From Saccharomonospora cyanea NA-134 (GTDB lineage Bacteria > Actinomycetota > Actinomycetes > Mycobacteriales > Pseudonocardiaceae): a DNA stretch of 64,000 nt. Below the pieces are notes generated by a model. The model worked only from the letters and a program-made list of their open reading frames with translations, ran no database searches and was not told the origin of the DNA. A program made the position numbers and the translations under genes. The stretch lies in NCBI RefSeq assembly GCF_000244975.1, contig NZ_CM001440.1:3766325-3830324 (forward strand). Reading direction: 5' to 3'. Below, piece by piece: positions 7,783 through 15,019 of the stretch (position 1 is the stretch's first letter; each line of letters begins with the position of its first letter).

Positions 7783-8583
7783 GTGACCCCTGACGAGCAA
7801 TCCCGCGTGCAGGCGCGCGAACAAGCGGGAGGCTCAAGCGGATACGAGGATCTCGCTCCACTGTTCAACACACTGGCCGCACTGGACCCGCATGATCCGC
7901 GAAGGACGGCCGTACGCGACGAGATCATCACCCGCTGCCTCCCACTCGCCGAGCACATCGCCCGGCGCTTCGTCGGCCGTGGTGAGCCGCGGGACGATCT
8001 GGTGCAGGTCGCCAGGCTGGGACTGCTCAACGCCATCGACCGCTTCGACGCGTCCCGGGGCACCGAGTTCGTCGCCTTCGCCGTGCCCACGATCATGGGC
8101 GAGGTCAGGCGCCACTTCCGCGACTCCAGTTGGGCGGTCCGGGTTCCCAGGAGACTGAAGGAGCTGCACCTGTCGTTGAGCCAGGCGAGCGGCAAACTGG
8201 CCCAGCGGCTCGGCCGGGCTCCGACTCCGAGTGAACTCGCCGCCGAACTCGACCTCTCCCCCGAGGACGTGTGGGACGGCCTGCTCGCGGGCAACGCCTA
8301 CCAGTCGGTGTCGATGGACGCCGCCTACGACGACGAGGGCACGCTGCCGCTGGCCGAGACCGTCGGCGAGGACGACGTGCAGTTGGAGAACGTCGAGTTC
8401 CACGAGTCACTCCAACCACTGCTCGCAAGCCTGCCCGAGCGAGAACGCCGGGTGCTCATCCTGCGCTTCTTCGGCAACATGACGCAGACCCAGATCGCCG
8501 AGCGTGTGGGCATCTCCCAGATGCACGTGTCGCGACTTCTCGCGCGCACGCTCGAGTTCCTCCGCAGCAGGCTCACCGAGTGA
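7783..8583 (+). CDS. SigB/SigF-family alternative RNA polymerase sigma factor
   Basis: 266 residues with regions 2 (LAEHIARRFVGRGEPRDDLVQ, FVAFAVPTIMGEVRRHFRD), 3 (LKELHLSLSQASGKLAQRLG) and 4 (LLASLPERERRVLILRFF, then MTQTQIAERVGISQMHVSRL). The IxGEvRRhFRD stretch and overall length are those of the general-stress/sporulation group SigB/SigF. These are usually controlled by an anti-sigma kinase and a STAS antagonist. A STAS gene lies divergently upstream, but no anti-sigma kinase is adjacent. The GTG at 7783 gives the family length; an upstream GTG at 7702 would add 27 Pro/Arg-rich residues. Confidence 0.92.
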   Translation: MTPDEQSRVQAREQAGGSSGYEDLAPLFNTLAALDPHDPRRTAVRDEIITRCLPLAEHIARRFVGRGEPRDDLVQVARLGLLNAIDRFDASRGTEFVAFAVPTIMGEVRRHFRDSSWAVRVPRRLKELHLSLSQASGKLAQRLGRAPTPSELAAELDLSPEDVWDGLLAGNAYQSVSMDAAYDDEGTLPLAETVGEDDVQLENVEFHESLQPLLASLPERERRVLILRFFGNMTQTQIAERVGISQMHVSRLLARTLEFLRSRLTE

Positions 8584-8682
8584 GCCGGTGGTGAGGACGC
8601 GTCGTTTGGTGCCACCACCGGCGGGGTAAGCCGCAGCCGAGCCGCGCAAGGCACGTGTTCGCGACGATCCGGACGGGGTGGC

Positions 8683-9237
8683 ATGCACAGCGAGATCACG
8701 CTCATCGTCGACGGCGAGCACCACCGGGTGTCGGTCGACACCCGCGTCACACTCCTCGACGCGCTACGCGACAGGCTCGGCGTCACGTCGCCGAAGAAGG
8801 GCTGTGACCACGGCCAGTGCGGTTCGTGCACCGTGCTGCGGGACGGCCGGAGGGTCACGACCTGCCTGACGTTCGCCGTCGCGGCGGACGGGTCCACCAT
8901 CACCACGAGCGACGGTCTGCGCGACGACGGTGCCCTTCACTCGCTGCACCGCGCCTTCCTCGACCACGACGGTCTCCAGTGCGGGTACTGCACCCCGGGT
9001 CAGATCTGCTCGGCGGCGGGGGTGCTGGCCGAGGCGCAGGCCGGTTGGCCGAGCTCGGTGACCCCTCCGACCGCGGTCACGCCCACTCTCGACGCCGACG
9101 AGATCCGCGAACGCATGAGCGGGAACCTGTGTCGCTGCGGCGCGTACCAGGGCATCGTCGCGGCCGTCGAGACGGTGGCCGCGGCTCAGGGCCTGAGCAG
9201 CCCGGCCGACGACGAACAGCGGGGCGCGGCGTCGTGA
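8683..9237 (+). CDS. Aldehyde/xanthine dehydrogenase, [2Fe-2S] subunit
   Basis: 184 residues. The N-terminal plant-type ferredoxin domain carries GCDHGQCGSCTVL plus a further Cys in TTCL (first cluster). The C-terminal all-helical domain carries QCGYCTPGQ and NLCRCGAY (second cluster). This is the electron-transfer subunit of heterotrimeric molybdenum hydroxylases, passing electrons from the molybdopterin subunit toward FAD. No Tat signal is visible, so the complex is probably cytoplasmic. It overlaps the FAD subunit by 3 bases (GTGA), and the three genes form a tight operon. Confidence 0.93.
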   Translation: MHSEITLIVDGEHHRVSVDTRVTLLDALRDRLGVTSPKKGCDHGQCGSCTVLRDGRRVTTCLTFAVAADGSTITTSDGLRDDGALHSLHRAFLDHDGLQCGYCTPGQICSAAGVLAEAQAGWPSSVTPPTAVTPTLDADEIRERMSGNLCRCGAYQGIVAAVETVAAAQGLSSPADDEQRGAAS

Positions 9238-10226
9238 TCCCCTTCGACTACGAGAGGGCCACCGACACCGAGACCGCGGTCGCGACGGTGACGGGCAACC
9301 GCAGGGCCGCTTACCTCGCGGGCGGCACGAACCTCGTCGACCACATGAAGCTCGGCATCGCGGCGCCCGAGGTGCTCGTCGACATCACGAACCTGCCGCT
9401 CGACGGCATCGAGGAGCTGCCCGGCGGCGGGGTGCGGCTCGGCGCGGGCTCCCTCAACAGCGAGGTCGCCGCCCATCCACTGGTCCGCCACCGCTACCCC
9501 GTGCTGTCGCAGGCCCTGCTCACCGGCGCGTCCGGTCAACTGCGCAACCTCGCCACGGTGGGCGGCAACCTGTTGCAACGCACCCGCTGCGTGTACTTCC
9601 AGGACGTCACGACGCCCTGTAACAAACGTGCTCCCGGCGAGGGTTGCTCGGCGCTCGACGGCTACACGCGCTACCACGCCGTGCTCGGCGCCTCACAACG
9701 TTGTGTCGCCGTGCATCCGTCCGACATGGCCGTGGCACTCGCGGCGCTCGACGCCGTCGTACGCATCCGCACGGCGGACGGTGAGCGCACCGTACCCGCC
9801 GTCGAGTTGCATCGACTGCCCGGTGAGCACCCCGACCGGGACACGGTGCTCGAACACGGTGAGCTGATCACCGCCGTGGACCTGCCCGTGCTGCCGTTCG
9901 CCGTGCGGTCCCGGTATGCCAAGGCCCGCGACCGCGCGTCCTTCGCCTTCGCGCTGGTGTCCGTGGCGGCGGCTCTCGACCTCGCCGACGGGGTGGTGCG
10001 GGACGTGCGCATCGCGTTCGGAGGGCTCGCGCACAAACCGTGGCGCGCGACGGCCGCCGAGCGCACGTTGCGGGGTGCCGAGGCGACGCCCGAGGCGTTC
10101 CGCGCGGCGGCCGAGGCCGAACTCGCCGACGCGAGGCCGCTGCGGGACAACGCCTTCAAGATCCCCATGGCGCGCTCGATGCTCGTGTCCGTGTTGCGGG
10201 AGCTGGCACAGGAGGGCGGAGCATGA
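9234..10226 (+). CDS. Aldehyde/xanthine dehydrogenase, FAD-binding subunit (PaoB/YagS-like)
   Basis: 330 residues. An FAD-binding PCMH domain is seen in AAYLAGGTNLVDHMKLG and LRNLATVGGNLLQRTRC. A CO-dehydrogenase flavoprotein C-terminal domain follows. The insert RCVYFQDVTTPCNKRAPGEG with a following GC supplies the extra cysteines that bind a [4Fe-4S] cluster in E. coli PaoB, so this belongs to the PaoABC-type aldehyde oxidoreductases rather than classical xanthine dehydrogenase. The GTG start overlaps the stop of the [2Fe-2S] subunit, and its own stop overlaps the ATG of the large subunit. Confidence 0.9.
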   Translation: MIPFDYERATDTETAVATVTGNRRAAYLAGGTNLVDHMKLGIAAPEVLVDITNLPLDGIEELPGGGVRLGAGSLNSEVAAHPLVRHRYPVLSQALLTGASGQLRNLATVGGNLLQRTRCVYFQDVTTPCNKRAPGEGCSALDGYTRYHAVLGASQRCVAVHPSDMAVALAALDAVVRIRTADGERTVPAVELHRLPGEHPDRDTVLEHGELITAVDLPVLPFAVRSRYAKARDRASFAFALVSVAAALDLADGVVRDVRIAFGGLAHKPWRATAAERTLRGAEATPEAFRAAAEAELADARPLRDNAFKIPMARSMLVSVLRELAQEGGA

Positions 10227-12352
10227 GCGAGCCACTACGCCCGCAGGCCGTAGGGACCGCTCACGAGCGGGTCGACGGGTGGGCGAAGGTGACGGGCACG
10301 GCTCCGTACGCCTACGAGCATCCGGTTCCCGAGCCCGCGTACCTGCGTCCCGTCCAGTCGACCGTCGCGAGGGGGCGGGTCACCGAGGTGGACGCGAGAG
10401 CGGCCACCGCGCTCGACGGTGTGCTCACGGTGCTGACACCGTTCAACGCGCCCCGGCTGCGACGCGGCTACGACACGGAGCTGGAGGTGTTGCAGTCCGA
10501 CGAGGTGTGGTTCCGGGGACAGATCGTCGCGGCGGTGGTGGCCGAGACGCCGGAGGTCGCCCGCCAGGCCGCCGATCTGGTCCGGGTCACCTACGACGTC
10601 CGGCCGCACGACGTCACGCTGTCAGCCGATCGCGACGACCTCTACAAGCCCGACGTGGTGAACCCGAGCCATCCCACCGACACCCTCACCGGCGATCCCG
10701 ACTCGGCCTTCGAGTCCGCCTCCAGGGCGGTGGAAGCCACCTACACCACGGCGATGTACCACAACAACCCGCTGGAGCCACACACGACCGTGGCGCTCTG
10801 GCACGGCGAGAACGGCTCCCCCGCGCTCACCCTGTACGACTCCACCCAGGGCGTGCATCCGCTGCGCGACGCCGTGGCGGCGATGTTCGAGCTCGAACCG
10901 GAGCGCGTGCGCGTCGTGGCCCCGTACGTCGGCGGTGGGTTCGGGTCGAAGGGCACCCCGCACGCGCACGTGGCTCTCGCGGCACTCGCCGCCGCCCGCA
11001 CCGAGGGGCGAGCCGTCAAGTTCGCCGTGACCCGGCAGCAGATGTTCTCGTTCGTCGGGTACCGCACACCCACCATCCAGCGGGTGCGGTTGGCCGCCGA
11101 CGTCGACGGCAGGCTCACCGGCATCAGCAACGACATCGTCGAGCTGACTTCACGCTACAAGGAGTTCGCCGAGCAGACCGGAATACCGACTCGGACGATG
11201 TATGCCGCCGCTCACCGGCGCACCACGCATCGCCTGGCGGCTCTCGACGTGTCGGTGCCGTCGTGGATGCGCGCGCCCGGCGAGTGTCCCGGCATGTTCG
11301 CCCCCGAGGTCGCCATGGACGAACTCGCCGAAGCCTGCGGCCTCGATCCCATCGAGCTGCGGATCCGCAACGAGCCCTCGCACGATCCCGACAGCGGGAA
11401 GCCGCACTCGACGCGCAACTTCGTGGCGTGCCTGACCGAGGGCGCGCGGCGGTTCGGCTGGGGCTCCCGGCCCCGCCTGCCTCGGTCGACGCTCGACGGC
11501 GACTGGTGGGTCGGCACCGGCGTGGCCGGCTCCACGTATCCGGTCATGAGGCAACCCGGTTCGGCGTGGGCGTCGGTGCGTTACCGAGGGAAGGGCGGTG
11601 CCGGCACCGGCCGGTACGAGGTGTCGATCGGAGCCGCCGACCTGGGTACCGGAGCGTGGACGGTGCTGACTCAGATCGCGTCCGACGCACTCGACGTCTC
11701 CCCCACCGACGTCGACGTGCGCATCGGCGACAGCGACCTTCCGCGCGCACCGGTGGCGGGTGGGTCGTCGGGCACCACGAACTGGGGTTCGGCCGTCGTG
11801 GCGGCGGCCCGGCAGTTCCGCGACAAGTACGGGCCCGACCCCGCCGACGGCGACGAGTGCACCGCCGCCATGCCCGACGACGGCAACGGCAAGCGGTTCG
11901 CCATGGCCGCCTACGGCGCGCAGTTCGCCGAGGTGCGGGTCAACGTGTACACCGGCGAGATCCGCGTGCCGAGACTGCTCGGCGTGTTCGCCGTCGGCCG
12001 GGTGATCAATCCGCGTACGGCCCGGTCGCAGCTCGTCGGTGGCATGACGATGGGGCTGTCGATGGCTCTGCACGAGACGAGCGTGCTCGACGAGCGCTTC
12101 GGTTTCGTGGTCAACCACGACTTCGCCGAGTACCACATCGCGACGTGCGCGGACGTGCCCTCGGTGGAGGCCACCTGGATCGCCGAGGACGACCCGTACC
12201 CGAATCCCATGGGCAGCAAGGGCATCGGCGAGATCGGCATCGTCGGCACGGCCGCCGCGATCGCCAACGCCGTCCACCACGCCACCGGCGTGCGGGTCCG
12301 CGACCTGCCCATCACGAACGACAAGGTGTTCGACCCCAACCTGACCGTGTGA
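10223..12352 (+). CDS. Aldehyde/xanthine dehydrogenase, molybdopterin-binding subunit (PaoC-like)
   Basis: 709 residues. The N-terminus (GTAHERVDGWAKVTGTAPYA) matches the aldehyde oxidase a/b hammerhead domain. The central part has the molybdopterin motifs YVGGGFGSKG and PSWMRAPGECPG. Near the C-terminus MGSKGIGEIGIVGTAAAI contains the catalytic Glu that activates the Mo-bound water. The substrate is probably an aldehyde, given the PaoB-type partner, but a heterocycle cannot be excluded. ATGA overlap with the FAD subunit. No XdhC-type molybdopterin maturation factor is visible nearby. Confidence 0.92.
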   Translation: MSEPLRPQAVGTAHERVDGWAKVTGTAPYAYEHPVPEPAYLRPVQSTVARGRVTEVDARAATALDGVLTVLTPFNAPRLRRGYDTELEVLQSDEVWFRGQIVAAVVAETPEVARQAADLVRVTYDVRPHDVTLSADRDDLYKPDVVNPSHPTDTLTGDPDSAFESASRAVEATYTTAMYHNNPLEPHTTVALWHGENGSPALTLYDSTQGVHPLRDAVAAMFELEPERVRVVAPYVGGGFGSKGTPHAHVALAALAAARTEGRAVKFAVTRQQMFSFVGYRTPTIQRVRLAADVDGRLTGISNDIVELTSRYKEFAEQTGIPTRTMYAAAHRRTTHRLAALDVSVPSWMRAPGECPGMFAPEVAMDELAEACGLDPIELRIRNEPSHDPDSGKPHSTRNFVACLTEGARRFGWGSRPRLPRSTLDGDWWVGTGVAGSTYPVMRQPGSAWASVRYRGKGGAGTGRYEVSIGAADLGTGAWTVLTQIASDALDVSPTDVDVRIGDSDLPRAPVAGGSSGTTNWGSAVVAAARQFRDKYGPDPADGDECTAAMPDDGNGKRFAMAAYGAQFAEVRVNVYTGEIRVPRLLGVFAVGRVINPRTARSQLVGGMTMGLSMALHETSVLDERFGFVVNHDFAEYHIATCADVPSVEATWIAEDDPYPNPMGSKGIGEIGIVGTAAAIANAVHHATGVRVRDLPITNDKVFDPNLTV

Positions 12353-12362
12353 GGAGTGATCG

Positions 12363-13208
12363 GTGAACCAGCCGCAGCAGAGCCAGCAACCGCCCGGCGA
12401 CACCGGCCGCATGGCCCCGCAACCACGAGACGAGATGCGCGACTGGGTGGGTCGTGACCTGCTCCGCGACCGCAAGGCGCTCATCACGGGCGGCGACTCC
12501 GGCATCGGCCGTGCCGTCGCCGTGGCGTTCGCGAAGGAGGGCGCCGACGTCGCCATCGCCTATCTCACCGAGCACGACGACGCCGAGCACACCGCCAAGC
12601 TGGTGCGTGACCAGGGCCGCCGGTGCCTGCTGCTGCCGGGGGACCTGGCCGACCGGACTCACTGCGAGCAGGTGGTCGCCGACACCGTGCGCGAGTTCGG
12701 CGGCCTCGACCTGCTGGTGAACAACGTCGCGACCCAGCAGGAGCACGAGTCCTTCGACGAGATCGACGACGAGGAGTGGATGCGCACCTTCGACGTGAAC
12801 ATCCACTCCTACTTCCGCGTGACCGCCGCGGCACTGCGGCACATGCCCGAAGGCAGCGCGATCATCAACAGCGGGTCCGTCAACGGCCTGAGGGGCAACA
12901 AGAAGCTCATCGACTACTCGGCCACGAAGGGCGCCGTGCACTCGTGGACGTTCGCGATGGCCCAGTCACTGGTGCCGAGGGGAATCCGGGTCAACTGCGT
13001 CGCCCCTGGCCCGGTCTGGACTCCGCTGATTCCGGCCACGATGTCCGAGGAACACGTCGAGCAGTTCGGCCAGCAGGTGCCCATGGGCCGTGCCGCCGAC
13101 CCGGACGAGCTCGCGCCGTCGTACGTGTTCCTCGCCGCGAACCAGATGTCGTCGTACTACACCGGTGAGGTCATGGCCGCACTCGGCGGCGAGACGACCC
13201 CGGGCTGA
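12363..13208 (+). CDS. SDR-family oxidoreductase (general stress protein 39-like)
   Basis: 281 residues. The NAD(P)-binding motif is TGGDSGIGRAVA (from residue 42). The catalytic Ser lies in INSGSVNG and Tyr/Lys in YSATKG. A hydrophilic N-terminal extension of about 35 residues, rich in Gln and Pro and ending in DEMRDWVGRDLL, is typical of the YdaD/GSP39 subgroup of stress-induced SDRs. Downstream loops (PGPVWTPLIP, MGRAADPDELA) fit. The GTG start has GAGGAG 6-7 bases upstream, placed just after the stop of the molybdenum subunit, so it is probably co-transcribed. The substrate is unknown. Confidence 0.9.
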   Translation: MNQPQQSQQPPGDTGRMAPQPRDEMRDWVGRDLLRDRKALITGGDSGIGRAVAVAFAKEGADVAIAYLTEHDDAEHTAKLVRDQGRRCLLLPGDLADRTHCEQVVADTVREFGGLDLLVNNVATQQEHESFDEIDDEEWMRTFDVNIHSYFRVTAAALRHMPEGSAIINSGSVNGLRGNKKLIDYSATKGAVHSWTFAMAQSLVPRGIRVNCVAPGPVWTPLIPATMSEEHVEQFGQQVPMGRAADPDELAPSYVFLAANQMSSYYTGEVMAALGGETTPG

Positions 13209-13237
13209 CAGACAGGCAACCACCGAGGAGGTGCTGC

Positions 13238-13570
13238 ATGGACCCCAGGACCGACGAGCTGTGGGACGAGTTCCACCGGGTCGTCAACATGTCGTCGCGG
13301 GAGCTCTCCGAATGGCTGCGGACCCGCTCTGCCACGCCGGAGGAAGAGGAGCTGCCGGACCGGGCCGGGCCGCAGCTGGGCAGGCGGGTGCTGGAGATCC
13401 TCGGCAAGCGCAAGACCGACCTCGTCGACGACGACGTGGACGTGATGCAGCGGGTCGTCGACCGCGTACACGGGCAACGCCGCGACGATCTCGAACCCAC
13501 GGCCGGGGACGCCAACTGGCGCCACCGGCTGATGACGATCGGCCACGATCCGCTGAAACCCGCCACCTGA
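13238..13570 (+). CDS. DUF3140 domain protein
   Basis: 110 residues, acidic and basic in alternation, with TDELWDEFHRVVNMSSRELS at the N-terminus and DANWRHRLMTIGHDPLKP at the C-terminus. These match my memory of the DUF3140 family of actinobacteria, whose function is unknown. No catalytic motif or membrane segment. A strong GAGGAGG lies 7 bases before the ATG. It sits 29 bases after the SDR gene and is likely in the same operon. Members often occur near stress genes, which agrees with the GSP39-like neighbour. Confidence 0.8.
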   Translation: MDPRTDELWDEFHRVVNMSSRELSEWLRTRSATPEEEELPDRAGPQLGRRVLEILGKRKTDLVDDDVDVMQRVVDRVHGQRRDDLEPTAGDANWRHRLMTIGHDPLKPAT

Positions 13571-13649
13571 AGCCACGTGACCGGCGCGCCCGGTCGGACC
13601 GCCGCCCGAGGCGTTGTGTTCACCCGCGCCCGCGCATACCGTGGCAACC

Positions 13650-14183
13650 ATGAGGCCACGCGTGCTGGTCACGGGTATCGGCACCATCCTGCGCGGGGAC
13701 GAGGGCTTCGCCCTGGAAGTGGTCCAGCGGTTGGCGGAGCAACGGCTGCCCGCGTGGGTGCAGCTCGCCGATCACGGCATCGGTTCGGGCAGGCTCGACT
13801 GTGACCTGCTCGGCGACTACGACACCACCGTGCTGGTGGACGGTTCGCCCCGGGGTGGACGTCCGGGGCGGTTACGGGTCACGGACGTGGACCTCACCGG
13901 TGCCGGGGTCGCCGACGCACTCACTCCGCCGAACGCCCACGGCATCACCCCGACCGCCGCACTCACACTCCTGCGGCTGCTCGGTGGTGATGCCGCGCGG
14001 CTGGTCATCGTCGGCTGCGAGCCTCGGACCACGACGGGCGTCGGGCTCAGCCCCGAGGTCGAGGCCGCAGTGGACCAGGCGGTCGCATTCGTCACCGAGC
14101 TGGTGTGGGGCGGGCCGACCGGCCCGTCGCCGGACACGATCGAGGACGAAACCCCACAGCGGCTCCAGGCGGCGCGCGAGTAG
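13650..14183 (+). CDS. Hydrogenase maturation protease (HyaD/HycI-like, peptidase M52)
   Basis: 177 residues. VTGIGTILRGDEGFALEV is the N-terminal signature and supplies an acidic nickel ligand. VLVDGSPRGG and NAHGITPTAAL supply the expected Asp and His. M52 proteases cleave the C-terminal tail of NiFe-hydrogenase large subunits after metal insertion. No hydrogenase structural or hyp gene occurs in the window. TTGTGT and TACCGT, 17 bases apart, precede the ATG by 7 bases and there is no ribosome binding site, so a leaderless transcript is likely. The acidic C-terminal tail of about 20 residues is unusual. Confidence 0.82.
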   Translation: MRPRVLVTGIGTILRGDEGFALEVVQRLAEQRLPAWVQLADHGIGSGRLDCDLLGDYDTTVLVDGSPRGGRPGRLRVTDVDLTGAGVADALTPPNAHGITPTAALTLLRLLGGDAARLVIVGCEPRTTTGVGLSPEVEAAVDQAVAFVTELVWGGPTGPSPDTIEDETPQRLQAARE

Positions 14184-14272
14184 CGCGAACGACGTGGCAG
14201 GGCCCGTCGGTCGTTCGACTGCCCGGGCTGCTCGTCATGCCGAGTGGTCGTCCGGCTACTAGCGTGATGGGC

Positions 14273-15019
14273 ATGATCGGGTTACCCGACGCGGTCACCG
14301 CGTGCCTCTTCGACCTCGACGGCGTTCTGACCAGCACCGCCACCGTGCACATGCGCGCCTGGAAGCAGACCTTCGACGAGTTCCTGAACGAGCACGACCC
14401 CGGTGCGGCCCCGTTCGGCGAACGGGACTACGTCACCTACGTCGACGGCCGCTCCCGGCTCGACGGCGTCCGGGCGTTCCTGGCGTCCCGGGGCATCGAG
14501 CTCCCGGAAGGCGCGGAGAACGACGACGTCGACGCCGAAACCGTGCACGGTGTCGGCAACCGCAAGAACCGCCTGTTGCTGCGGCTGATCGCCGACGGCG
14601 TCACCCCGTACCCGGGCTCGGTCCGCTACCTCGACGCCGCCCGCCGGCACGGACTCGCCATCGGCGTGGTCACGTCGTCGGCCAACGGCGCGACGGTGCT
14701 GAGCGCGGCCGGGCTCAGCGACTACGTGCGGGCCCGCGTCGACGGCATCGTCATCCGGGACCGAGGGCTGCGCGGCAAGCCCGCGCCCGACTCGTTCCTC
14801 GCGTGCGCCGCCGAGCTCGGAGTCCGGCCCTCCTCGGCAGCGGTGTTCGAGGATGCGCAGGCCGGGGTACGCGCCGGGCGGGACGGTGGCTTCGGCTACG
14901 TCGTGGGCGTCAACCGCGCCGAGGGCGACGCGCACGCCGACCAGGAGAAGGCCCTGCGAGAACAGGGCGCCGACATCGTCGTGGACGATCTCGCCGAACT
15001 GCTGGAGGAGGGAGCGTGA
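14273..15019 (+). CDS. HAD-superfamily hydrolase, beta-phosphoglucomutase-like
   Basis: 248 residues. ACLFDLDGVLTSTATVHMRA holds the HAD nucleophile Asp14 and acid/base Asp16 plus the beta-phosphoglucomutase specificity region. Motif II is VVTSSANGA, motif III is the Lys in GKPAPDSFL, and motif IV is VFEDAQAGVRAG. The coupled GH65 gene downstream suggests a role converting the released beta-glucose-1-phosphate to glucose-6-phosphate. TAGCGT lies 7 bases before the ATG at 14273 with no Shine-Dalgarno, favouring this start over the GTG and ATG just upstream. It overlaps the GH65 gene by GTGA. Confidence 0.9.
   Translation: MIGLPDAVTACLFDLDGVLTSTATVHMRAWKQTFDEFLNEHDPGAAPFGERDYVTYVDGRSRLDGVRAFLASRGIELPEGAENDDVDAETVHGVGNRKNRLLLRLIADGVTPYPGSVRYLDAARRHGLAIGVVTSSANGATVLSAAGLSDYVRARVDGIVIRDRGLRGKPAPDSFLACAAELGVRPSSAAVFEDAQAGVRAGRDGGFGYVVGVNRAEGDAHADQEKALREQGADIVVDDLAELLEEGA

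Noticed and set aside
9916-12366. 816-codon plus-strand frame across the molybdenum subunit
   Set aside because: Arg-rich shadow of the real large-subunit gene, which has full motif conservation in another frame.
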